Shown: one piece after another, positions 9,683 to 17,523 of the stretch
Layout of the letters: every line of letters starts with the position of its first letter
Position numbering within the stretch: the stretch's first letter is position 1
Source of the DNA: Candidatus Kapaibacterium sp.
GTDB taxonomy: Bacteria > Bacteroidota > Ignavibacteria > Kapaibacteriales > UBA2268
Direction of reading: 5' to 3'
DNA: 64,000 nucleotides
Assembly: GCA_026418625.1 (NCBI GenBank)
Contig: JAOABA010000001.1
Location: 57,882 to 121,881 of the forward strand
Notes under the pieces: generated by a model
Told to the model about the DNA's origin: nothing
The model's input: the letters and a program-made list of their open reading frames with translations, nothing else
The model's database searches: none
Made by a program: the position numbers and the translations under genes

Positions 9683-10861
9683 TTGGCAAAATTGAAATCA
9701 ATTCTTTATATTTTCAAAGGTAAATACCCTTGGGATATCAGGGTTGATAAATTCACCAAATCATTTATTGAAGCTGGTTTTCAAGTTGTTATATTAAGTC
9801 GTTGGCTGTCAGATTTAACTGAAACCGATAAATCTGAAAATTTGATTATAAAACGTGTTGGTTTCAAACTGCCATCTTATTTTTCACTACCTGTTTCAAA
9901 CAATCCTATCTGGAAAAAAGCAATAAAAAATGCAATTATTGAATTTACACCATCAATAATCATTGCTCGGGATATTATGCTTGCCGAAGCTTCTGCAGAT
10001 ATTGGACATAAATTTAAGCTACCTGTTTTGATGGATATGGCTGAAAATTATCCGGCTGCTATGCGAGAATGGAAAAAGTATAATAAAACCCTAACTCGAA
10101 GATTCATTGTTCATAAATTAAAAATACCAGATCTCTTTGAGCGGAATAGCGTCAGTAAGGTGGATGGTATTATTACTGTTTGTCAGGAACAAAATCAGAG
10201 ACTCATTGATACTTATGATTATCCAAAAGATAAAATTGTAGTGGTTCATAATACACCCTATAAAGAATTCTGTGAGAACATAAGATTAGGAACAGCTGAA
10301 CCACCAATGGTTTTTGGTCATCACGGAAATATGACTGCAGAAAAAAGCGTTATAAATTTTGTTAAAGGATTCCTTATAGCAGCCGCACAGAATAAAAATA
10401 TTAAACTCTTTTTGGCAGGTGAAGGAGAGGATTATGATGAAGTAAAAAAGTTAGTAGGTGAATCCAATTATAAAGAAAGAGTGGTATTAACTGGTGAATA
10501 TAAATATGATGAAATTAAAAAGATATTAAGTTCAATTGATATTGGAGTTATACCATATCAACCAAATGACTTTAATAATTATACTATTCATAATAAAGTT
10601 TTTGATTTTTTTGCAGCTGGGAAGCCAATAATTTATTCACCCTGCAAACCTCTAATTAGGCTAAACCAAGAAACTGATTCTGGTTTTATTCTTGAGAACA
10701 CCGAACCAGAAACAATATCAAAAATGATATTGAAAATATCAGAATCTAATCCAAAGAAACAAGCAGAAAATTCTTTTAACTTATTTAAAAATAAATATAA
10801 TTGGGAAATTGATTCAAGTAATTTGTTAAAATTTATCAACAGTTTTATTAAAAATGATTGA
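9683..10861 (+). CDS. Glycosyltransferase family 4 (GT-B fold)
   Basis: The 392-residue protein has the two-domain GT-B layout without membrane segments. The N-terminal half begins ILYIFKGKYPWDIRVDKF, the usual acceptor-domain start with an R-V-D helix. The C-terminal half shows GHHGNMTAEK, LFLAGEGED and, near 300, KVFDFFAAGKPII, the nucleotide-sugar site of GT4 enzymes. The glutamate of the classic EX7E motif is replaced by the FFAAGKP context used by many GT4 members. Start: TTG at 9683 gives MAKLKSIL; no ATG lies close upstream in frame. The 65-base gap after accA holds no clear terminator. The donor sugar is unknown. Confidence 0.87.
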   Translation: MAKLKSILYIFKGKYPWDIRVDKFTKSFIEAGFQVVILSRWLSDLTETDKSENLIIKRVGFKLPSYFSLPVSNNPIWKKAIKNAIIEFTPSIIIARDIMLAEASADIGHKFKLPVLMDMAENYPAAMREWKKYNKTLTRRFIVHKLKIPDLFERNSVSKVDGIITVCQEQNQRLIDTYDYPKDKIVVVHNTPYKEFCENIRLGTAEPPMVFGHHGNMTAEKSVINFVKGFLIAAAQNKNIKLFLAGEGEDYDEVKKLVGESNYKERVVLTGEYKYDEIKKILSSIDIGVIPYQPNDFNNYTIHNKVFDFFAAGKPIIYSPCKPLIRLNQETDSGFILENTEPETISKMILKISESNPKKQAENSFNLFKNKYNWEIDSSNLLKFINSFIKND

Positions 10862-11312
10862 ATACATATCAAATACAATACAAGCTCACGTTGTAAGAGA
10901 AAACTCTGAAAATGATTATGAATTCCTTATACTTAAGCGTTCTAACTATACTAACATATATCCTGGAATTTGGCAGGTTATAACAGGAACAATCAGAGAG
11001 AATGAAAAAGCATTGGATTGTGCCATTAGAGAATTGCTCGAGGAAACCTCTTTAAGTCCTATAAAAATATGGAAAATACCTTATGTTGCTCTTTTTTATA
11101 ATCATTTAGATAATAGAATTCATACTTCACCTGTTTTTGGTTTTTTAGTTGATAAAGATGCTCCTGTAATTATTTCTAAAGAGCATTTGGAGTTTAAATG
11201 GCTAAAATTTAATGATTTACTACAATTACTTCAACTTCCTTCTCATATAGAGGGAACAAAAATTTTTTACGATTATATTTTAAGCAAAAACAGTCAAATA
11301 TATCAGATTTAA
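10854..11312 (+). CDS. Nudix hydrolase
   Basis: The 152-residue protein carries a near-perfect Nudix box at residues 45-67: Gly45, Glu51, Arg59-Glu60 and Glu63-Glu64 are in register with GX5EX7REUXEEXGU. The last glycine is replaced by Ser66. These residues bind the metal and catalyse hydrolysis of a nucleoside diphosphate linked to another group. The gene overlaps the 3' end of the GT4 gene by 8 bases and is followed 4 bases later by a GT2 gene. Within a glycan cluster a nucleotide-sugar or dihydroneopterin-triphosphate-like substrate is possible, but the sequence does not decide it. Confidence 0.87.
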   Translation: MIEYISNTIQAHVVRENSENDYEFLILKRSNYTNIYPGIWQVITGTIRENEKALDCAIRELLEETSLSPIKIWKIPYVALFYNHLDNRIHTSPVFGFLVDKDAPVIISKEHLEFKWLKFNDLLQLLQLPSHIEGTKIFYDYILSKNSQIYQI

Positions 11313-11316
11313 TATT

Positions 11317-12171
11317 ATGAATCAATCAGTTGCCGCAGTTATAATAACTTTCAATCGTTTAGAATTACTTAAAGAGGTTTTGTCAGCAGTTAAAAATCAG
11401 TCAAGAAAACCAGATAAAATAATTGTTGTTAATAATTCAAGCACAGATGGAACAACTGAATGGTTATCTGAACAAGAAGGTATTGATGTAATAACACAAG
11501 ACAATCTTGGAAGTTCTGGTGGACAATATACAGGTCTTAAAATTACCTATGAATCAGGATTTGATTGGATTTGGACTATGGACGACGATGTTGTTCCTGA
11601 AACTAATTGTCTCGAAAATCTTTTAAAAGCCAATGGAAATTATTTAATAAGAACACCATTAAGATTTGATAGTAAAAATATACCTTTTCTGAATGATGCT
11701 GTGTCATATAATTTTAGTAATCCATTTAAAAGTTTATGGGTTAGAATTATTAGCAAAGAAGATTTATCAAATGACTATATAGAAGCAGTTGGAATAACAT
11801 TCGAAGGTCCTTTGATTCACAGGTCTGTCATTGAAAAAATCGGATTACCAAATCCAAATTTTTTCATCTTCGCTGACGACACAGATTTTTTTGTGAGGGC
11901 AAATCGAGCCAATTTTAAATCAGCAATTGTTACATCGGCTAAATTATATAGAAAGATTGATATACCTAAAGACATTTATAAGTTTACTTGGAAAACATAT
12001 TATATAGTAAGAAACCTAATTTGGCTCGACAGAATATTCGGTAGCTTTTTGGTCAAATACATAAGACCTTTCGGTTATCTTTTAGTTTGGTTATTGAGAA
12101 GCAAAAGTTTTTCAGATATTATTACAGTTTTTAAAGCTTTTAAAAGCGGTTACTTAGGAAAATATAGATAG
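11317..12171 (+). CDS. Glycosyltransferase family 2, GlfT/rhamnosyltransferase-like
   Basis: The 284-residue GT-A enzyme opens AAVIITFNR and has VVNNSSTDGT near 37. It shows NLGSSGGQYTGL near 63, then WIWTMDDDV with Asp89-Asp90-Asp91. An NxGxxGG segment followed by a triple-aspartate metal motif is typical of galactofuranosyl- and rhamnosyltransferase-like GT2 enzymes, although assignment of the sugar is inference. A C-terminal hydrophobic/amphipathic stretch (YIRPFGYLLVWLL) may anchor it to the membrane. It is the last gene of the plus-strand polysaccharide cluster and faces the barrel-protein gene at 12178 with only 6 bases between the stops. Confidence 0.85.
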   Translation: MNQSVAAVIITFNRLELLKEVLSAVKNQSRKPDKIIVVNNSSTDGTTEWLSEQEGIDVITQDNLGSSGGQYTGLKITYESGFDWIWTMDDDVVPETNCLENLLKANGNYLIRTPLRFDSKNIPFLNDAVSYNFSNPFKSLWVRIISKEDLSNDYIEAVGITFEGPLIHRSVIEKIGLPNPNFFIFADDTDFFVRANRANFKSAIVTSAKLYRKIDIPKDIYKFTWKTYYIVRNLIWLDRIFGSFLVKYIRPFGYLLVWLLRSKSFSDIITVFKAFKSGYLGKYR

Positions 12172-12177
12172 TAATGA

Positions 12178-12855
12178 TTATTCCTTCCTAACGGGATTAC
12201 CAAAATAAACACCTAATGTCAATGTAAAGTAATTCTTGTTCTTTTCTTCGCTATCTTTTCCGATAAGATTTGATATATTATATTTTCCCTCAATATTTAA
12301 ATAAACAAGTTTCAAATCAATATCAAAGCCAGCTCCAAGTCCAAAACCGGCTCTGGCATCGGTTACCCTTGGGTCAATTTCAACACCTGTTAAAGGTATT
12401 TGTTTGAAATCTATTGAGTTAGAAATAATTGTATATGCCAAATCTCCAGTCAAATAAGGACTTATTAAACCTTGGAATAGATATAAATTCAAACCAGCTG
12501 AAATAGGAATAACATTTTGAGTTGCCTGTAATATAATTAAAGTGTCTCCAGATTTGGAATTTAGAATCTCTATTGTGGTTTGAGGAAACTTATTCCAGAC
12601 TATTCCTCCAACAAAAAACAGGTTATCACTCATATTCAACCTTAACTTCATACCTATATGGTATCCAATTTTGGTCGCTTCTCTTACAAGATTCCCAAAA
12701 TAATCTGCCTTTTTTAAGTCGAGTTTGTCTGTGTTATAAACATTATTGATTTGATTATTCGGAGTGGATAGTCCGGTATGGAAGCCAATACCTAATTGTG
12801 AATATGCTAATTGAGTGCAAAAAAGCATTAAAAACAAAAAAAATATTTTTTTCAT
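12178..12855 (-). CDS. Secreted outer-membrane beta-barrel protein, function unknown
   Basis: The protein of about 225 residues has a signal peptide (MKKIFFLFLMLFCTQLAYSQ). A pattern of short amphipathic strands follows and ends in TLTLGVYFGNP near the C-terminus, as in small 8-strand porin or OmpW-like barrels of the Bacteroidota. I do not recognise a named family. A GTG at 12861 is in frame, but the ATG at 12855 gives the cleaner signal peptide and is chosen here. The gene diverges from the OmpA-family gene across a 116-base shared promoter region. A structural or small-molecule pore role is possible; nothing in the sequence shows a ligand. Confidence 0.7.
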   Translation of the reverse strand: MKKIFFLFLMLFCTQLAYSQLGIGFHTGLSTPNNQINNVYNTDKLDLKKADYFGNLVREATKIGYHIGMKLRLNMSDNLFFVGGIVWNKFPQTTIEILNSKSGDTLIILQATQNVIPISAGLNLYLFQGLISPYLTGDLAYTIISNSIDFKQIPLTGVEIDPRVTDARAGFGLGAGFDIDLKLVYLNIEGKYNISNLIGKDSEEKNKNYFTLTLGVYFGNPVRKE

Positions 12856-12971
12856 AATCACTTTTAAAATAAAAAAAAAATTTATCGTTTAGTTTTCTTT
12901 ATAAACGTTTGGTAATTTGATTAACGTTTTGAATAAAATAATGTTTCACTTTTTTTTGTAAGGAGGCTTTT
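12856..12971. promoter_or_regulatory. Divergent promoter region with strong ribosome binding site for the OmpA-family gene
   Basis: This AT-rich gap separates two divergent envelope genes and must hold both promoters. Two similar short elements, AACGTTTG and AACGTTTTG, lie about 12 bases apart near 12904 and 12923. AAGGAGG at 12960-12966 stands five bases before the ATG at 12972 and is one of the best Shine-Dalgarno matches in the window. No clear sigma promoter could be assigned by eye. Confidence 0.5.
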
Positions 12972-14861
12972 ATGAGAATTATGAAAATGAAATTTCCTAT
13001 GATCATCGTTATGATGACTGTGCTGTTTGGGCTGAAACTGAATGCCCAGAATGTTACCGATTTTCCATTTTTAATCGGTCCGAATATTAATCTTAATCTG
13101 AATATGCATAGTCCAAATAATATTCAGATACAAAATCTAATATTCAACAAGAATGCAATTTCACCTGATTTTTCAGCAGGATTGCTTGGATTATTTCCAC
13201 TGAGTAATACTTTTGTCTTAGCTCCAAGGCTTGGATATAACAGGCTTAACGGAACTATGACTGCAGAAAATACCAACAATGAACTTGGTGCAACTCTCGA
13301 TTATTTCGAGATCTCACCAGTTCTCCAATTGCATAACTTGTTTGGAAATAATGGTTTTTATTTCCTTGCAGGTTTGGAAGCAGGTATTCCAATATCAAAA
13401 AATTATAAAATTGATAACTTAAACGAGACAACAATACCTGATGTTCAGACAAGACTTGCTGGGGCAATTGGTCTAGGGTATGCTATTCCATTATCTGAAA
13501 CTATATTCTTGATCCCAGAAGCAAGTTTCAGAATACCGTTTTCTAAAGTTTCAACAAGTACACAGCCTGCATATTTTAAAGATTGGCAAGTACCTCAAAT
13601 CAGGGCTGGTCTATCATTAGTTTTCGGACCAAAGAAAGAAACCAAAAGAGTGGAAGAAGAACCTCCTGTATCTCTAAATGTTGGTTTTAAAGAAATTAGA
13701 GCTTATGATCGTGCAGGAAATGTTCAGCCTGTGAGTAATATTCGTGTCGAAGATATTGAATATACAGAGCTATTTCCTCTCATTCCCTATGTTTTTATGG
13801 ATTTAAATCAAAGTCAGCCATCTCCAAGAAGTCAATTCTTGGTTGAAAAATCTCAACGTGGAGAATTCAAGATTAATACTTTAGAGCCAGACGCTGTTAG
13901 AATCAATAATAGAACTTTGGATATTATTGGAACAAGAATGGCTGAAAACCCAAATTCAGATTTAACAATCACTGGAACTCTTGACGGCAAAGATGAAATG
14001 CGAAATCGTGATTTAGCTATGCAGAGAGCCGATTTTGTAAAAAATTATCTTGTTAATAATTTCAATATTAACCCTCAAAGAATTAATACCAGAAGCACAG
14101 GTTTACCTTCAAAACCTTCTTCACTAACAACCGAAGATGGTGTTGAAGAAAACAGAAGGGTTGAATTATCAAGTTCAAATCCTTTGATATTTGAACCAAT
14201 TTTAATTTCGTCTGATAATCAAAGATTGGCAGAACCAAGTATTATTGAATTTATCCCATTAGTTGAAACTAATGATGTAATTACTTCTTGGGAATTCGAT
14301 GTTTCGCAGTCAGATAAAACCCTAAAAAGATCCAATGGAACTGATATTCCAAAATCATTCCAATGGACTATCAGACCAAATGAATTGGAAAGTAAGCAAG
14401 TTCCGGTTGATTACAGGTTATCTGTTTCAACAAAAAGAGGAGCTAAAAGACAAGTAACCGGCTCAATTCCTGTTGAATATTTATCAACTTCGAGAAAGAA
14501 AACTCAGGATTTGCCGGATAAAATTATTTCTAAATACAGTTTGGTATTGTTCGACTTTGACAAAGCTGAGGTATCATCAGCAGATTTGGAAATAATTGAC
14601 AAATATATTCTTCCATCAATTAAATTTAATTCAACCGTTCAAGTTTATGGCTACACAGATAGAATCGGTGATGAAGAATATAATCGTAAGCTGGCAGAAA
14701 GAAGAGCTAATACTGTTAGCAATATCATCAAACAGAAAAAGAAAGATGTAAAAATTGAAACTTTTGGAGTGGGCGAAAAAGTTCTCATTTTTGATAATGA
14801 TACTCCTGTTGGCAGACATCTAAGCAGAACTGTTCAGGTTATCGTTACAACTCCAAAATAA
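12972..14861 (+). CDS. OmpA-family protein with N-terminal barrel and two OmpA-like domains
   Basis: The 629-residue protein has a signal peptide, then a beta-barrel-like part to about 215 that ends in SLVFGPKKE. A linker with an extracellular-looking sandwich follows. An OmpA-like peptidoglycan-binding domain spans about 295-402 (ITGTLDGKDE, MQRADFVKNYL, ENRRVELSS). A second spans about 520-629 (LFDFDKAEVS, VYGYTDRIGDEEYNRKLAERRA, SRTVQVIV). Such proteins link the outer membrane to peptidoglycan. The second domain keeps the full motif; the first is more divergent (a T-L-D in place of T-D). AGGAGG precedes the ATG. The stop is directly followed by the convergent stop of the EamA gene. Confidence 0.88.
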   Translation: MRIMKMKFPMIIVMMTVLFGLKLNAQNVTDFPFLIGPNINLNLNMHSPNNIQIQNLIFNKNAISPDFSAGLLGLFPLSNTFVLAPRLGYNRLNGTMTAENTNNELGATLDYFEISPVLQLHNLFGNNGFYFLAGLEAGIPISKNYKIDNLNETTIPDVQTRLAGAIGLGYAIPLSETIFLIPEASFRIPFSKVSTSTQPAYFKDWQVPQIRAGLSLVFGPKKETKRVEEEPPVSLNVGFKEIRAYDRAGNVQPVSNIRVEDIEYTELFPLIPYVFMDLNQSQPSPRSQFLVEKSQRGEFKINTLEPDAVRINNRTLDIIGTRMAENPNSDLTITGTLDGKDEMRNRDLAMQRADFVKNYLVNNFNINPQRINTRSTGLPSKPSSLTTEDGVEENRRVELSSSNPLIFEPILISSDNQRLAEPSIIEFIPLVETNDVITSWEFDVSQSDKTLKRSNGTDIPKSFQWTIRPNELESKQVPVDYRLSVSTKRGAKRQVTGSIPVEYLSTSRKKTQDLPDKIISKYSLVLFDFDKAEVSSADLEIIDKYILPSIKFNSTVQVYGYTDRIGDEEYNRKLAERRANTVSNIIKQKKKDVKIETFGVGEKVLIFDNDTPVGRHLSRTVQVIVTTPK

Positions 14862-15755
14862 TTATCTGAGGAATAAAATGGCGACTCCACCAACGGCTAT
14901 TATTGCTCCAATGACTGATTTCCAGCTAAGTTTTTCTTTGAAAAAAATTGCTGAAACAGGTAGCATAATAATAGGTGGGGTTGCCATCAAAGTAGCTGCT
15001 ATTCCTACTTGTGTATGATTGATTGAAACTAGGCTCAATGTTACCCCTAAAAAGGGACCTAATATTGAGCCTAATATTACCAAACCAAAAGATTTTTTAT
15101 CTTCCGAAAACAATCTCAAAGGATTTTTAAACCTACCAGTCAAAATTGTTAGTATTAAAAAAATAACTGCTGAGCTGGAAATTCTTACGAACGTTGCTAA
15201 AACGCTATCAACATAACCTTCCATAAATGCCAGCTTCGCAAATACTAAACCGATTCCCTGACCAAGAGTAGCCAAGACAGCGTAAATTAATGATGTAACA
15301 ACAATTTTATTTTTATGTGAACCATTAGCTTCTTTTTCGAGTATTACCAGCATTATACCAGAGATAGTTACGGCAATACCAATTATTCCGAAAATTGATA
15401 AATTTTCCTTCAACCAAAAATATGATATAATAGCAGCGAGAGCAGGGTTTAATGACATAATCAGCATTGTAACCCTTGGTCCGATTTCTTTGAAGGATTT
15501 GAATAAAAAAGTATCGCCCAAAACCAATCCAATAAAACCACTAAGGGCAAGTAAATAAAATTGCGATAAAGTCATTGAAATTTCGATTCCCGCAATGATA
15601 ATTGTCAGAAAAAGAAATATTCCGGCAACAAACAATCTTGTAACATTTAATTGGATTGTTCCTATTCTCCTTGCAGCCAAAGTAAAAACGAAAGGAGAAA
15701 ATGACCATAAAAATGCAGCACCAAGAGCTGCCAACTCACCTATAAAATTAATCAT
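14862..15755 (-). CDS. EamA/DMT-superfamily transporter
   Basis: The 297-residue integral membrane protein has ten predicted hydrophobic segments arranged as two EamA repeats of five. The first repeat carries LSGFIGLVLGDTFLFKSFKEIG and NPALAAIISYFWLKENLS; the second carries LGPFLGVTLSLVSI and TPPIIMLPVSAIFFKEKLS. This is the classic drug/metabolite transporter layout with the acidic/basic pair after helices 4 and 9. Members export or import amino acids, nucleotide precursors or other small metabolites, and the substrate is not readable. Its start overlaps the 3' end of folC by 8 bases, so the two are coupled. Confidence 0.9.
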   Translation of the reverse strand: MINFIGELAALGAAFLWSFSPFVFTLAARRIGTIQLNVTRLFVAGIFLFLTIIIAGIEISMTLSQFYLLALSGFIGLVLGDTFLFKSFKEIGPRVTMLIMSLNPALAAIISYFWLKENLSIFGIIGIAVTISGIMLVILEKEANGSHKNKIVVTSLIYAVLATLGQGIGLVFAKLAFMEGYVDSVLATFVRISSSAVIFLILTILTGRFKNPLRLFSEDKKSFGLVILGSILGPFLGVTLSLVSINHTQVGIAATLMATPPIIMLPVSAIFFKEKLSWKSVIGAIIAVGGVAILFLR

Positions 15756-17064
15756 ATATTCTTTTTTCCAAGCCTAATAGCTCAATATTTTTATTTGAAA
15801 AAAACTCACCTAAAAGGTAAAAACTTCCAGTAATTATAATTGGTTCTTTCAAATTAATTAATTCATTTATCATATCATCAACTGATTCAAATAGTTCGAT
15901 TTTTTGAAAACCTACTTTTTTTGCAATTTGACTGACTTCATTATTTTTCATCGCTCTTTCAATTTTAAGATTTGGAATCATTAAAACGTTAGTTATTTCT
16001 AAGAGATTAATCAACATACTTTGAACATCTTTGTCACTCATCGCAGTAAATATCAAATTCCATTTTGTATATAAATATCCACAAATATTAAGTGTATTAA
16101 CCAATTTTTCAACTGCAGCAGAATTATGAGCGACATCAATAACAAGTGGGGGTTTAGCTCTCAATAACTCAATTCTTCCAAATAAACCAGTATTTTTCTT
16201 TATATTTTCAAACCCAGATTTAATGCCAATTTCGGTTATATTAAATTTTGATTTCAAGTTCTCAATAGCTGCGAGAGCAATTTGAACATTTTCAATTTGA
16301 TGATCCCCACATAAATCAATCTTCATATCTTGGAACTTTTTACCGTTTATAGAAAAATCACCAATCATTTTGAAATCATTAGTATATGATACATTCTCAA
16401 ACGAGACTGATTCTTGAGCCTGAATTAATAAAGAGTCCATATCAATGCACTTGTTTCTTATAAAATCAATAGCTTCTTGATTCCTATTAAGGGTAATACA
16501 AGGAATGTTTGGTTTGATAATTCCTGCTTTTTCGGAAGCTATCTCTTTTATCGAATTTCCAAGGTATTCCTGATGATCAAAACTTATGCTTGTTATTACT
16601 GATAAAATTGGACTAATGATGTTTGTCGCATCGAATCTCCCCCCCATTCCGGTTTCAATTACAGCAACATCAACATTTTTCTCAGAATAATATTTAAATG
16701 CAAGAGCGGTTGTGATTTCGAAAAATGTAATTTCTTCTCCTTGAGTGAGCCTTAGTAATTCCTCCGAACAATTTATTAAATAATCGTCATCTATCTCTTC
16801 ACCATCAATTTTAATTCTTTCATTAAATTTCAAAATATGAGGCGATGTATATAATCCAACTTTATAACCGCTTGAAGTCAAAACCGATGCTATCATTGAA
16901 CTAACAGAGCCTTTGCCATTTGTTCCTGCTATATGGATTGATTCAAAATTATTTTGTGGGTTATTGATTTTAATTAATAGATTCTGAATCCTATCAAGAC
17001 CGGGTTTTATGCCAAATCTTTGTAAAGAAAAGAGTTTTTCTAAAATTTTTTCCTTCGATTTCAA
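15748..17064 (-). CDS. folC: Bifunctional folylpolyglutamate synthase / dihydrofolate synthase
   Basis: FolC adds glutamate to dihydropteroate and to folates in an ATP-dependent, Mur-ligase-like reaction. The 438-residue length is normal. The N-terminal segment LFSLQRFGIKPGLDRI is characteristic, followed by the P-loop HIAGTNGKGSVSSMIASVL, TSPHILKFNERI, ETGMGGRFDATNI and SFDHQEYLGN. The C-terminal domain has VIDVAHNSAAV. The start is a TTG at 17064; no ATG precedes the conserved region in frame. It lies upstream of the EamA transporter in a two-gene minus-strand unit. Confidence 0.95.
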   Translation of the reverse strand: MKSKEKILEKLFSLQRFGIKPGLDRIQNLLIKINNPQNNFESIHIAGTNGKGSVSSMIASVLTSSGYKVGLYTSPHILKFNERIKIDGEEIDDDYLINCSEELLRLTQGEEITFFEITTALAFKYYSEKNVDVAVIETGMGGRFDATNIISPILSVITSISFDHQEYLGNSIKEIASEKAGIIKPNIPCITLNRNQEAIDFIRNKCIDMDSLLIQAQESVSFENVSYTNDFKMIGDFSINGKKFQDMKIDLCGDHQIENVQIALAAIENLKSKFNITEIGIKSGFENIKKNTGLFGRIELLRAKPPLVIDVAHNSAAVEKLVNTLNICGYLYTKWNLIFTAMSDKDVQSMLINLLEITNVLMIPNLKIERAMKNNEVSQIAKKVGFQKIELFESVDDMINELINLKEPIIITGSFYLLGEFFSNKNIELLGLEKRIYD

Positions 17065-17203
17065 AATTTATTAATAATTGTAATTTTTAAAAACTACAAA
17101 AATAAATAACTTATAAGAATTTGGAGAATTTATTGAATAATCAATGAAAATAATTGAAATTTGTTACTTTTTTTCTGTTGAATTTTTTTATTTTTGCAAC
17201 GTT

Positions 17204-17380
17204 CATTACAGGTCTGTTTTTAAACAGATAAAAGGGAATCCCGTGAATAATCGGGAACGGTTACGCCGCTGTAACGATGGACAAGCTTTTCAGGTTCTTA
17301 AATGAACAGCCACTGTTCTTAATTGAATGGGAAGGCGAAAAGTAAGGATGATATCGAAGTCAGAAGACCTGCCTGTAATG
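17204..17380 (+). ncRNA. Cobalamin riboswitch aptamer
   Basis: The conserved cobalamin aptamer elements appear in order. The closing stem P1 pairs CATTACAGG (17204-17212) with CCTGTAATG (17372-17380). GGGAATCCCGTGAA follows at 17234, then the GTTAC/GTAAC hairpin around GCCGCT (17260-17274). GCCACTG lies at 17309 and GGGAAGGC at 17329. The B12 box GAAGTCAGAAGACCTGCC lies at 17356-17373, one variant base away from the common AGCCAGGAGACCTGCC at two places. The aptamer binds cobalamin and represses the genes downstream, here a BtuB-like receptor and surface proteins. Confidence 0.95.
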
Positions 17381-17429
17381 CTCATTGACATTTTTAATGG
17401 AAAAAGTCCGCGTTAACGGATGCAATGAG
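17381..17429 (+). promoter_or_regulatory. Riboswitch expression-platform hairpin that buries a start codon
   Basis: CTCATTG (17381-17387), directly after P1, is exactly complementary to CAATGAG (17423-17429). Inside, TCCG (17407-17410) pairs with CGGA (17417-17420) around CGTTAA. The 3' outer arm contains the ATG at 17425-17427 of a small open frame. No uridine run follows, so this is not a terminator; control of translation initiation is the likelier mode. The hairpin may correspond to the P13 element of cobalamin riboswitches, but I could not assign a loop-loop contact with L5 by eye. Confidence 0.6.
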
Positions 17430-17523
17430 GAGATACTCGATAAACCTTCTATTGCTTTCTTTATCAGTATTTCCCCATACATATTTTATTAATTTTTTAA
17501 ATGTTTTGGGAGGTTTATTATGA
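17425..17523 (+). CDS. Candidate 32-residue leader ORF coupled to the B12-operon surface protein
   Basis: An open frame of 32 codons starts at the ATG held in the expression-platform hairpin. It ends at a TGA (17521-17523) that overlaps the ATG (17520) of the next gene as ATGA. The predicted product starts MRRYSINLLLLSLSVF and is hydrophobic throughout, with two N-terminal arginines, like a short signal or membrane peptide. A weak GGA lies four bases before the start. The Shine-Dalgarno GGGAGG of the next gene (17508-17513) falls inside it, so ribosomes translating the leader would reach that site. The open frame could be chance in AT-rich DNA, since it has no homology I recognise. Confidence 0.4.
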   Translation: MRRYSINLLLLSLSVFPHTYFINFLNVLGGLL

